DNA from: Candidatus Melainabacteria bacterium
GTDB taxonomy: Bacteria > Cyanobacteriota > Vampirovibrionia > 2-02-FULL-35-15
Direction: 5' to 3'
Assembly (NCBI GenBank): GCA_023250155.1
Contig: JAHFBG010000016.1
Coordinates: 1 to 48,609, forward strand
Length of the DNA stretch: 48,609 nt
Translations under genes and position numbers: made by a program
Part shown: positions 34,745-41,451 of the stretch, piece after piece
How the letters are laid out: each line of letters starts with the position of its first letter
Position numbering within the stretch: position 1 is the first letter of the stretch
Notes under the pieces: generated by a model
Told to the model about the DNA's origin: nothing
The model's input: the letters and a program-made list of their open reading frames with translations, nothing else
The model's database searches: none

Positions 34745-35710
34745 ATGAAAACTGAACAAGATGTAATTCCATTAGACTTTGAAAAGCCACTAATTGCTTT
34801 AGCAAAACAAATTGCAGAGTTAGAGGAAAAAGCATTAAATAATGGTAATAAAAAAATTGTCAATGACTTAAAGAATCAGTACGAAAAAGTAAAAAGTCAA
34901 ATATATAAAAATCTTTCCCCTATTGAAAAAGTCAAAATTGCAAGACATGTACAAAGACCATATGCATTAGACTATATTCAGCTAATCAGTCCTATATGGA
35001 TAGAGCTACATGGAGATAGGACTGGAAAAGATGATAGTGCAATGGTCGGTGGATTAATCGAAATAGATGGTCAAACACTTATGGCAATTGGTACTCAAAA
35101 AGGACGCAATATAAAAGAAAATCAAAAAAGAAATTTTGGTATGCCATCACCAGAAGGCTATAGAAAAGCTTTAAGGCTTTTTTACCATGCTGAGAAATTT
35201 AACATGCCAGTTATTACATTTATTGATACTCCTGGTGCTTACCCAGGATTAGAAGCAGAAGCACACAATCAAAGCCAAGCAATAGCAATGAACCTAAGAG
35301 AATTAGCAGGTCTGACTGTCCCTGTAATTGCAGTAGTAACTGGTGAAGGTGGCTCTGGTGGAGCACTTGCAGTTGGTGTGGCAAATAGAGTTTTAATGCT
35401 TGAGAACTCTGTTTATTCAGTAATATCTCCAGAGGGATGTGCAGCTATACTATGGCGAACTAGAGATAAAGCAAAAGAAGCAGCAGAAGCACTAAAAATT
35501 ACAGCACAAGACTTATTAAGATTAGGTGTTATAGATGAAATAATTCCAGAGGTTGAAGGTGGTGCTCATTACAATCCATCATTAACAAGTCAATGTCTTA
35601 TAGCAGCTATTAAAAAGCATTTAAGTGAACTCCAAAAACTAACGCCAAGTGAAGTTAAAAATGATAGACAAGATAAAATAAGAAAAATGGGTGCATTTAT
35701 TAGCGTATAG
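34745..35710 (+). CDS. accA: Acetyl-CoA carboxylase carboxyltransferase subunit alpha
   Basis: 321 residues, usual length. An N-terminal helical part (about 1-60, LDFEKPLIALAKQIAELEEK) interacts with AccD. Core motifs are IELHGDRTGKDDSAMVGGL, FGMPSPEGYRKALRL, FIDTPGAYPGLEAE, GEGGSGGALAVGVANRVLML and ISPEGCAAILWR. It completes the carboxyltransferase with AccD, with which it is almost certainly co-transcribed. The biotin carboxylase genes accB and accC are not in the window. Confidence 0.97.
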   Translation: MKTEQDVIPLDFEKPLIALAKQIAELEEKALNNGNKKIVNDLKNQYEKVKSQIYKNLSPIEKVKIARHVQRPYALDYIQLISPIWIELHGDRTGKDDSAMVGGLIEIDGQTLMAIGTQKGRNIKENQKRNFGMPSPEGYRKALRLFYHAEKFNMPVITFIDTPGAYPGLEAEAHNQSQAIAMNLRELAGLTVPVIAVVTGEGGSGGALAVGVANRVLMLENSVYSVISPEGCAAILWRTRDKAKEAAEALKITAQDLLRLGVIDEIIPEVEGGAHYNPSLTSQCLIAAIKKHLSELQKLTPSEVKNDRQDKIRKMGAFISV

Positions 35711-35720
35711 CATAGAGTGT

Positions 35721-35970
35721 CATACCTATCAACTTAAGCATATTGTTACGACTCACACAGCCAGCTTGGAGCTTTCCAAAACCATCGGGGTTCTTGGCAA
35801 ATTGAATTTGTAAGTTATATTGTACTTGCGTTATCAGACTATAGAGCAAAAGTCATTAAGAGGTTCCCTCGGGCTGTCCAGCTCCTGCCCGCTCCGCTGA
35901 GGCGGAGACGAGGCGAGCGCTTGGCAGGTGAGTCTTCCATTGATAATGCTTAAGTTGATACCAATGATGC
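35721..35970. mobile_element. About 250-bp inverted-repeat element between accA and the SDR gene
   Basis: This fills the 300-nt gene-free gap. TATCAACTTAAGCAT (35727-35741) is exactly complementary to 35946-35960, and ACTCAC (35751-35756) to GTGAGT (35928-35933). Inside the right half is a GC-rich stretch: CCTGCC (35884-35889) pairs with GGCAGG (35923-35928), and CTCCGC-TGAG-GCGGAG forms a tight hairpin (35892-35907). Its composition contrasts with the AT-rich surroundings. No ORF. It is MITE-like. Confidence 0.6.
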
Positions 35971-36010
35971 TAAACGCTGAACACTCAGTTTAAGTTATCA
36001 TATATAAAGT

Positions 36011-36724
36011 ATGCTAACAAATAAAACAGCATTAGTAACAGGCTCAGCTAAAGGCATTGGAAAAGATATTTTATATAAACTAGCTAATGAAGGGTGTTTT
36101 GTAATATTACACTATAATAAAAGCTCTAAAGAAGCAAAGCAAATAATTAAAGACTTAAAAACACAAGGAAAAAGCATAAAAGCATATAAAGCTGATTTAA
36201 CAAGTGAGACTGAAACTCTTAATCTGTTCAAACAAATAAAAAAAGATTTTGGAAAGCTCGATATTCTTATAAACAATATTGGTAATTATTTAAACAAAGA
36301 TTTAAATAATTTAACTACAAAAGAATGGCATTATATTATTAATTCAAACCTAAATGCTACTTTTTACTGTATTAAAAATGCATTACCATTGCTTAGAAAA
36401 AGCAAAAGTGGAAGAATAATTAACATAGGCTATGCATCTAGTGGATTAATGATAGGAAGACCAAATATACTCCCCTATCAGATTTCAAAAACAGGGATTT
36501 TACTTATGACAAGAGCTTATGCTAAATCTGAAGCTAAAAATAAAATACTAATAAACATGCTTTCACCTGGATATATGGAAAACAGTATTGATTTTTCTAA
36601 GAAACTTGTTCCATTACAAAAAAAAGGTTCAATAAAAGAGTTTACAGAGCTTGTAATTCAAACAATTAAAAACAATTATCTAACAGGTGCACACATTGAA
36701 TACTCTGGTGGATTTGGAATATGA
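36011..36724 (+). CDS. Short-chain dehydrogenase/reductase (FabG-like)
   Basis: 237 residues. Rossmann motif TGSAKGIGKDI (about residues 10-20), LINNIGNY (NNAG equivalent, Gly-Asn variant), NIGYASSG with the catalytic Ser region, and YQISK with the catalytic Tyr and Lys (about 157-161). The C-terminus GAHIEYSGGFGI is FabG-like. It may be a 3-oxoacyl-ACP reductase given the nearby accDA, or another ketoreductase. Its stop overlaps the priA start (ATGA type, 4 nt), so the two are translationally coupled. Confidence 0.88.
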   Translation: MLTNKTALVTGSAKGIGKDILYKLANEGCFVILHYNKSSKEAKQIIKDLKTQGKSIKAYKADLTSETETLNLFKQIKKDFGKLDILINNIGNYLNKDLNNLTTKEWHYIINSNLNATFYCIKNALPLLRKSKSGRIINIGYASSGLMIGRPNILPYQISKTGILLMTRAYAKSEAKNKILINMLSPGYMENSIDFSKKLVPLQKKGSIKEFTELVIQTIKNNYLTGAHIEYSGGFGI

Positions 36725-39114
36725 ATGGTGAAGAGAAGCTTTATGCAAAGGTCGCTGTTGATATTCCAGTCTCATTAAATAATACTGAGTTTTTTTACTA
36801 TTCTATTCCACCAGAAATAAAAGACAATGTAAAAGCTGGCACACTAGTACATGTACCATTTGGAAGTCAGGAATTAAAAGGGTTTGTATTAGATACCTGT
36901 CACTCATTAGATACACTAAGCATTGGAAAAGGTATTAATTTAAAATCTATATATGAAGTCATCTATAAAAATCCTATCTGGAATAAAAACTTTATAAAGC
37001 TGGCTAAATGGATAAGTGATTATTATTTTACAAATATAGGAATTGTTCTTAGTGCTTCAGTAGGAGCAGATATTTTAACCAGATCTACAAATGAAATCGA
37101 ATTTATTGAAAATGCTCAGCCATTGGAGAACATAACAAATGAACAACAAACCATAATAGATGCTTTAAAAAAGAGTAAAAAGAAAAGCTTAAGCTCAACC
37201 ACCTTAATACAAAAGACTAAATTAAACAGATTAAAATTTTATAGACTAATCAACCAACTTAAAGCAAAAGAAATTATTAAGTCAACGATCAAGTATGAGG
37301 ATAAAGGGCAGAAGCAAGAAGCAAGAGGCAGGAGACAGGAAGCAGGAGACAGGAAGCAGGAATCAGGAAACAGAGAACAGGAGACAGGAGACAGGAAGCA
37401 GGAATCAAGCGAGATCATGCCTCATGTCTCAATTCTCCTCAATCCTGAACAAGAACATGCCTACAATACAATCTTAGAATTACTTTCAGCCAATACACAT
37501 AAAACATTCCTTCTCCATGGAGTTACAGGCTCGGGCAAAACTGAGGTCTATTTTAAACTAATCAATGAAGCACTGCAAAAAAATAAATCAGTGATTTATT
37601 TAGTTCCAGAGATTTATCTAATTTCACAAATCTACCAAAGAATGGTAAACACCTTTGATCCTTCTAAAATCATTCTATGGCATAGTTCTTTAAGTAAGAA
37701 TCAGCGCTTAAACTATTGGGAGTCCTTACAAAACAAATATGAATCAAGAATTATCTTAGGTGCAAGATCTGCAATTTTAGCTCCGATTGAAAATCTTGGA
37801 CTAATTATCGTAGATGAAGCACACGACAATTCTTATAAACAAGCTTCACCAGCTCCACGCTATGATGCCATAACCACATCTATAAAAAGAGGTGAAATTG
37901 AAAACTGTCCAGTAGTTTTAGGCACAGCAACACCAAATATAACTGAATACTATAAATGCTCTAATGACAAAACTGTTTTACACCTAACAAATAGATTCCA
38001 AAATGTGCCCATGCCTGAAGTAGAACTCATAGATCTTGCAAATGAATATAAAAACAATTCTAAAAATATAATCTCAACAACGTTGAAGCTCAATATTGAT
38101 CAAGCATTAGCAAAGAAAGAACAAATAATCTTGCTCTTAAACAGAAGAGGTTATTCAAGCTATATGTTCTGTAGAGCCTGTGGGTTTATTTTATACTGCA
38201 ATCACTGCTCTGTACCCCTTGTTTATCATAAAAACATAGATTCCATGGTTTGCCATCACTGTGGTTTTCAAGCTAGCACAAAAAATAACTTATTAAATAA
38301 ATGTCCTGAATGTAAAAGCCAACATTTCAAGTGTTTTGGACTAGGAACCCAACAATTAGAAGAAGAGGTTAAAAAGCTATTTCCAGAGGCAAAAACACTT
38401 AGGGTAGATAGTGATCAATTAAGTAAAAAAGACAACTATATTCATCTCTGGAAAGAGTTTGCTGAACATAAAGCAGATATATTAATTGGAACACAAATAA
38501 TAGCTAAAGGACTTGACCTCCCAAACGTAACTATAGTCGGTGTAGTTTTATCAGATAGTATGCTGAGTTTCCCCGACTATATATCATATGAAAGAGCATT
38601 TCAATTACTAACTCAAGTGACAGGTAGGGCTGGCAGAGGACAAAAGCCTGGAAAAGTTTTTATTCAAACTTATCAGCCTGAGAATCCTTTATTTAGGTTT
38701 ATTCAAGATCATGATTATAAAAGCTTTTACAGTAGTGAGATCAAACAAAGAGAAGAGTTTATATACCCACCATTTACAAACCTTGTAAGATTAATATTTC
38801 AATCAGAAGATGAAACTACTTGTACAAATTATGCCAACCACGTTTTAAAAGAGTTAACAGAAATTAGCAATCAGCTATCAACAGTTAATAGTCAGCAATC
38901 AGATTCTACTCAATTCTCAATTCTCAATTCTCAATTCCTAGGTCCTGCTCCTTGCTTCTTTATGAAACTAAATGGGAAACATCGATGTCATATTCTTTGT
39001 AAGTTCAATAATGAATCTATAAAACAAGAAGTATTTAACAAGCTCTTTCAAAGACTAAAGAAAAGTGCTAAAGTAGACCTTATCCTTGATGTTGACTCAG
39101 TAAACTTATTATAA
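36721..39114 (+). CDS. priA: Primosomal helicase PriA with translated DNA-repeat insertions
   Basis: 797 residues, longer than most PriA. It restarts stalled replication forks. The N-terminal 3'-end-binding domain begins AKVAVDIPVSLNNTEFFYYS. Helicase motifs: Walker A LLHGVTGSGKTE, DEAH box IIVDEAHDNSYKQ, VLGTATPN, LLLNRRGYSSY, and motif VI LTQVTGRAGRG. Zinc sites: CRACGFILYCNHCS and CHHCG...CPEC. Two stretches are foreign: residues about 196-231 (RRQEAGDRKQESG-type) and about 718-740 (NQLSTVNSQQSDS-type). They are encoded by heptanucleotide repeats at 37307-37411 and 38872-38938 and sit outside the conserved motifs. Codes in frame without stops. Confidence 0.96.
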   Translation: MNGEEKLYAKVAVDIPVSLNNTEFFYYSIPPEIKDNVKAGTLVHVPFGSQELKGFVLDTCHSLDTLSIGKGINLKSIYEVIYKNPIWNKNFIKLAKWISDYYFTNIGIVLSASVGADILTRSTNEIEFIENAQPLENITNEQQTIIDALKKSKKKSLSSTTLIQKTKLNRLKFYRLINQLKAKEIIKSTIKYEDKGQKQEARGRRQEAGDRKQESGNREQETGDRKQESSEIMPHVSILLNPEQEHAYNTILELLSANTHKTFLLHGVTGSGKTEVYFKLINEALQKNKSVIYLVPEIYLISQIYQRMVNTFDPSKIILWHSSLSKNQRLNYWESLQNKYESRIILGARSAILAPIENLGLIIVDEAHDNSYKQASPAPRYDAITTSIKRGEIENCPVVLGTATPNITEYYKCSNDKTVLHLTNRFQNVPMPEVELIDLANEYKNNSKNIISTTLKLNIDQALAKKEQIILLLNRRGYSSYMFCRACGFILYCNHCSVPLVYHKNIDSMVCHHCGFQASTKNNLLNKCPECKSQHFKCFGLGTQQLEEEVKKLFPEAKTLRVDSDQLSKKDNYIHLWKEFAEHKADILIGTQIIAKGLDLPNVTIVGVVLSDSMLSFPDYISYERAFQLLTQVTGRAGRGQKPGKVFIQTYQPENPLFRFIQDHDYKSFYSSEIKQREEFIYPPFTNLVRLIFQSEDETTCTNYANHVLKELTEISNQLSTVNSQQSDSTQFSILNSQFLGPAPCFFMKLNGKHRCHILCKFNNESIKQEVFNKLFQRLKKSAKVDLILDVDSVNLL
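37307..37411. repeat. Fifteen heptanucleotide repeats inside priA
   Basis: 105 nt of 7-nt units with consensus RCAGGAR (for example GCAGGAG, ACAGGAA, TCAGGAA), edges included. 105 is 15 x 7 and also 35 codons, so the frame is preserved. Because three units make seven codons, the protein gains a seven-residue period (RRQEAGD, RKQESGN, REQETGD, RKQESSE). Confidence 0.9.
38872..38938. repeat. Second heptanucleotide repeat block inside priA
   Basis: CAGCTAT, CAACAGT, TAATAGT, CAGCAAT, CAGATTC, then after TACT three CAATTCT and one CAATTCC. The CAATTCT unit is the reverse complement of the GAGAATT-type unit between gatC and pyrG. Confidence 0.88.
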
Positions 39115-39119
39115 ACAAT

Positions 39120-39941
39120 ATGATAACTACCCATTTAGATGAATTAATTCAAGATCATATTTCCTGGCTGAAAGATGTAAAAAAGGCTCCCTATCATACA
39201 TTTAGAGCTTATCAGGTAGATCTTCTTCATTTTTTAAAGTATTTTTTACGGATTGAAAAGAACGATCTTCCAAGCAAAGAAGAAATGGAAGAATATCTTG
39301 CTACTATTCAAGCCAAATACAACTATGCATCTTATAGAAGAAAAGTAACTGTACTTAGAAACTTTATAAAATATTTAATAGATCTAGGAATAATAATTTC
39401 TGATCCATTAGTATCTATATCTCTCCCTATGCCAGACATAGACTTCAATATGCATGCTACATATGAAGAAGTTTTAAATCTAATAGACTCTCTTCCTGAA
39501 GGAGATTTGCTAGAAGTTAGAGATAAGCTAATATTTTCACTCATTACAAAAAGTGGATTGACAATAAAACAATTGCTTTCTATAAAACTAAAAGATATAA
39601 ACTTAGCCAACGATCAAATTGTTTTTTCAAAGAACCAATTAACTTTTGTAGATCCAAAATCAAAAACACTTCTTGAAAAATACTATTTACTATTAAATGA
39701 AATTACACAAATATCATTAGATGATTATCTGATTGCAAACCATGTTAAATCATCTAAAATACCACTATCTACAAGAAGTATAAATTTAATCATTGACAAA
39801 ACTGCAAAAGAACAAAATTTCAAAGCACATCTTTCTCCTACTCTTTTAAGAAGACTATTTGCAAAAAGCCTAACCGAAAAAAATATAAATAAAAGTATTA
39901 AAGAGCTTATCTTCGGGAAGAAGTGTAGATTGGTGGGGTAG
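39120..39941 (+). CDS. Tyrosine-recombinase-like (Xer-type) protein lacking catalytic residues
   Basis: 273 residues. The N-terminal SAM-like core-binding domain looks intact (HISWLKDVKKAPYHTFRAYQ, and YASYRRKVTVLRNFIKYL). In the catalytic domain the first Arg of the usual SGLR..EL is Thr (KSGLTIKQLLSI). The HxLRH box reads SPTLLRRLFA: one Arg is kept, but both His positions are Thr and Arg. The protein ends about where the LGH...T..Y segment should begin, so the nucleophilic Tyr is absent. It starts 5 nt after priA and is probably co-transcribed. It may be a DNA-binding protein rather than a recombinase. Confidence 0.8.
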   Translation: MITTHLDELIQDHISWLKDVKKAPYHTFRAYQVDLLHFLKYFLRIEKNDLPSKEEMEEYLATIQAKYNYASYRRKVTVLRNFIKYLIDLGIIISDPLVSISLPMPDIDFNMHATYEEVLNLIDSLPEGDLLEVRDKLIFSLITKSGLTIKQLLSIKLKDINLANDQIVFSKNQLTFVDPKSKTLLEKYYLLLNEITQISLDDYLIANHVKSSKIPLSTRSINLIIDKTAKEQNFKAHLSPTLLRRLFAKSLTEKNINKSIKELIFGKKCRLVG

Positions 39942-39942
39942 A

Positions 39943-40239
39943 TTATTTTCTTCCAAAAGCAATTTCATATACTAAATTGTTGTCTCTTTTTCCAATAGCA
40001 ATTATCAAAATAATTAAACGATCATTTTGTATTTTATACACTATTCGATAATTACTAACTTTTAATTTATAAAAACCAGCCAGATTACCTCTTAATGGAA
40101 AACCTAAGTATGGTTCTTCAATTAGCTTTTCAATTTTTCTTCGTATAATTTCTTTTATTCTTTTATCTAGCTTAGGAATATCCTCACTAATAACCCTTGG
40201 TAAATATTCTATTGTATATTTATCTTTATTACCAAGCAT
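39943..40239 (-). CDS. RelE/ParE-type toxin
   Basis: 98 residues. YTIEYLPRVISEDIPKLDKR, PLRGNLAGFYKLKVSNYRIVY and IILIIAIGKRDNNLVYE match the RelE/ParE fold (LKG....YRLRVGDYRVVY and IGHR..VY). RelE toxins cut mRNA on the ribosome; ParE toxins poison gyrase. The start overlaps the antitoxin gene by 11 nt. It is convergent with the Xer-like gene, with a 1-nt gap. Confidence 0.9.
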   Translation of the reverse strand: MLGNKDKYTIEYLPRVISEDIPKLDKRIKEIIRRKIEKLIEEPYLGFPLRGNLAGFYKLKVSNYRIVYKIQNDRLIILIIAIGKRDNNLVYEIAFGRK

Positions 40240-40447
40240 CTTTATGACTTATAGTCTTTAGTTTCTTCTTTTCAAATTCTTTATATCTTTTTTCTGCTAA
40301 TTGTAAAAGCTTTTTATCTTCTTCGCCTTCTAAAAAATACTTAATGAAATTAATAATTATTGCTTTCTTTTGCTGACCTAATTCAGCACAAGCAATCGAA
40401 AAATTTTTAAACAAATCATCATCTAATTGTATACTTATGTTTCGCAT
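40229..40447 (-). CDS. Ribbon-helix-helix antitoxin of the RelE-type pair
   Basis: 72 residues. The N-terminal strand RNISIQLDDDLFKNF and following helices fit a ribbon-helix-helix DNA-binding domain; the charged C-terminal helix would bind the toxin. It overlaps the toxin gene by 11 nt. Repeated ACGTTAA words directly upstream are probable operators for autorepression. Confidence 0.82.
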   Translation of the reverse strand: MRNISIQLDDDLFKNFSIACAELGQQKKAIIINFIKYFLEGEEDKKLLQLAEKRYKEFEKKKLKTISHKDAW

Positions 40448-40461
40448 GTTTACATTGTACC

Positions 40462-40484
40462 ACGTTAACGTTAAAAAACGTTAA
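40462..40484. promoter_or_regulatory. Probable toxin-antitoxin operator (three ACGTTAA words)
   Basis: ACGTTAA occurs at 40462-40468, 40468-40474 and 40478-40484, creating palindromes such as TTAACGTTAA. It lies 15-37 nt upstream of the antitoxin start, the usual place for RHH operators. Confidence 0.5.
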
Positions 40485-40714
40485 GACGAAGGATTAAGGT
40501 TAATGTCCTTTTAACCTGGAATTGTTCTCATCTTGCTAATATTAACAAAAGAGGGCATATAAGAAGTATAAATCTTGGCTTAGGCTTATATGTACCAGTA
40601 ATAGCAAAGCTTGGCAATGATTCAAGAAAAATTTTAAAAGAACTAAAAAAGATTTTGATTATTTGTTGTCGGAATAGTACAATATTACATAAACATGAAA
40701 AAAGAAACCGATAA
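40475..40714 (+). pseudogene. Remnant of a PIN-domain (VapC-type) toxin gene, C-terminal fragment
   Basis: Frame 2 is open here without a start codon. It reads LLTWNCSHLANINK, then RGHIRSINLGLGLYVPVIAK. This matches the C-terminal signature of VapC-type PIN proteins (LLTWNC.HLAN and HIR.(I/V)N..LGLYVP), where TWN is followed by the last conserved strand. The N-terminal acidic residues and a start are missing, and after VPVIA the frame drifts to a different sequence. It lies between the RHH antitoxin and the HEPN gene, within a cluster of toxin-antitoxin genes. Only residues encoded by about 40505-40600 are convincing. Confidence 0.55.
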
Positions 40715-41081
40715 TTGGTTAAAGATCGCAAGGAATGATTTAAAAGTAGCAGAAGCTTTATTTAAAGAAGGGCTTTATCTGAATGTTATAGAACATAGTC
40801 ATGCAGCATTAGAAAAATTGATTAAAGGAATAATTACAGAACAAAAAAGTATTGAACCTCCTAAGATTCATAGCTTGTTGAAGTTAGTAAGTATGACATT
40901 AATTGAAAATATACAAGAAGATATTAAGAAAATATTAGAAGATCTTGATGATATGTACTTTTCAGTTAGATATCCAGAGGATTTTGATGCTATTAATGCT
41001 TCACTATCTAAAGAGAAAATAACACATATTATTAAAAGCGTTAAAGAAGTTTATAAATTATTAGAAAGAAATATCCAATGA
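40695..41081 (+). CDS. HEPN-domain protein (toxin-side partner of HEPN/MNT pair)
   Basis: 128 residues, all helical. NWLKIARNDLKVAEALFKEG, VIEHSHAALEKLIKGII and SVRYPEDFD are typical of HEPN proteins paired with minimal nucleotidyltransferases. The R-x4-6-H RNase motif of HepT-type toxins is not obvious here, so RNase activity is uncertain. It overlaps the downstream MNT gene by 4 nt (ATGA). Confidence 0.88.
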   Translation: MKKETDNWLKIARNDLKVAEALFKEGLYLNVIEHSHAALEKLIKGIITEQKSIEPPKIHSLLKLVSMTLIENIQEDIKKILEDLDDMYFSVRYPEDFDAINASLSKEKITHIIKSVKEVYKLLERNIQ

Positions 41082-41419
41082 ACATTGAAAAGAAATTAAA
41101 GTCTTACATAGAAAGTCTTATTAATGCGATCAATGTAGATTCAATCATTTTATTTGGATCTTATGCAAAAGGAAATGCTACTGAATATAGTGATATAGAT
41201 TTAGCAATAGTTTCTTCTGATGTTAACCCACTCTTACCTAGATGGGACAACATAAAACTAATAAAAGAAAAAGCTAATATAAAATTTGACCCTGATTTAC
41301 AAATCATTCCTTTTACTCCTCAAGCCTTCTATGATGAGGAAGATAGTCCTATTCAGTCTTTTATAAACGAAATCAAAAAAAACGGAAAAGTTATTTATTC
41401 AAATAATAAGCATTCGTGA
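41078..41419 (+). CDS. Minimal nucleotidyltransferase (MNT) antitoxin-type protein
   Basis: 113 residues. The nucleotidyltransferase signature ILFGSYAKGNATEYSDIDLA has G-S-x10-D-x-D, binding metal and NTP. A further Asp is in FDPDLQII. In characterised HEPN/MNT pairs the MNT enzyme adenylylates the HEPN toxin and inactivates it. It is translationally coupled to the HEPN gene. Convergent with the caspase-like gene after a 32-nt gap. Confidence 0.9.
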   Translation: MNIEKKLKSYIESLINAINVDSIILFGSYAKGNATEYSDIDLAIVSSDVNPLLPRWDNIKLIKEKANIKFDPDLQIIPFTPQAFYDEEDSPIQSFINEIKKNGKVIYSNNKHS

Positions 41420-41451
41420 TTAGGGTTTAAAACCAATTAACCCATTACAGC

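Noticed and set aside
37307..37411. Repeats in priA as a CRISPR array
   Set aside because: Units are 7 nt with no spacers, and they are translated in the priA frame.
40528..40731. Minus-strand frame of 67 codons
   Set aside because: It is antisense to the PIN-like remnant and overlaps the HEPN start. It is a hydrophobic shadow frame.
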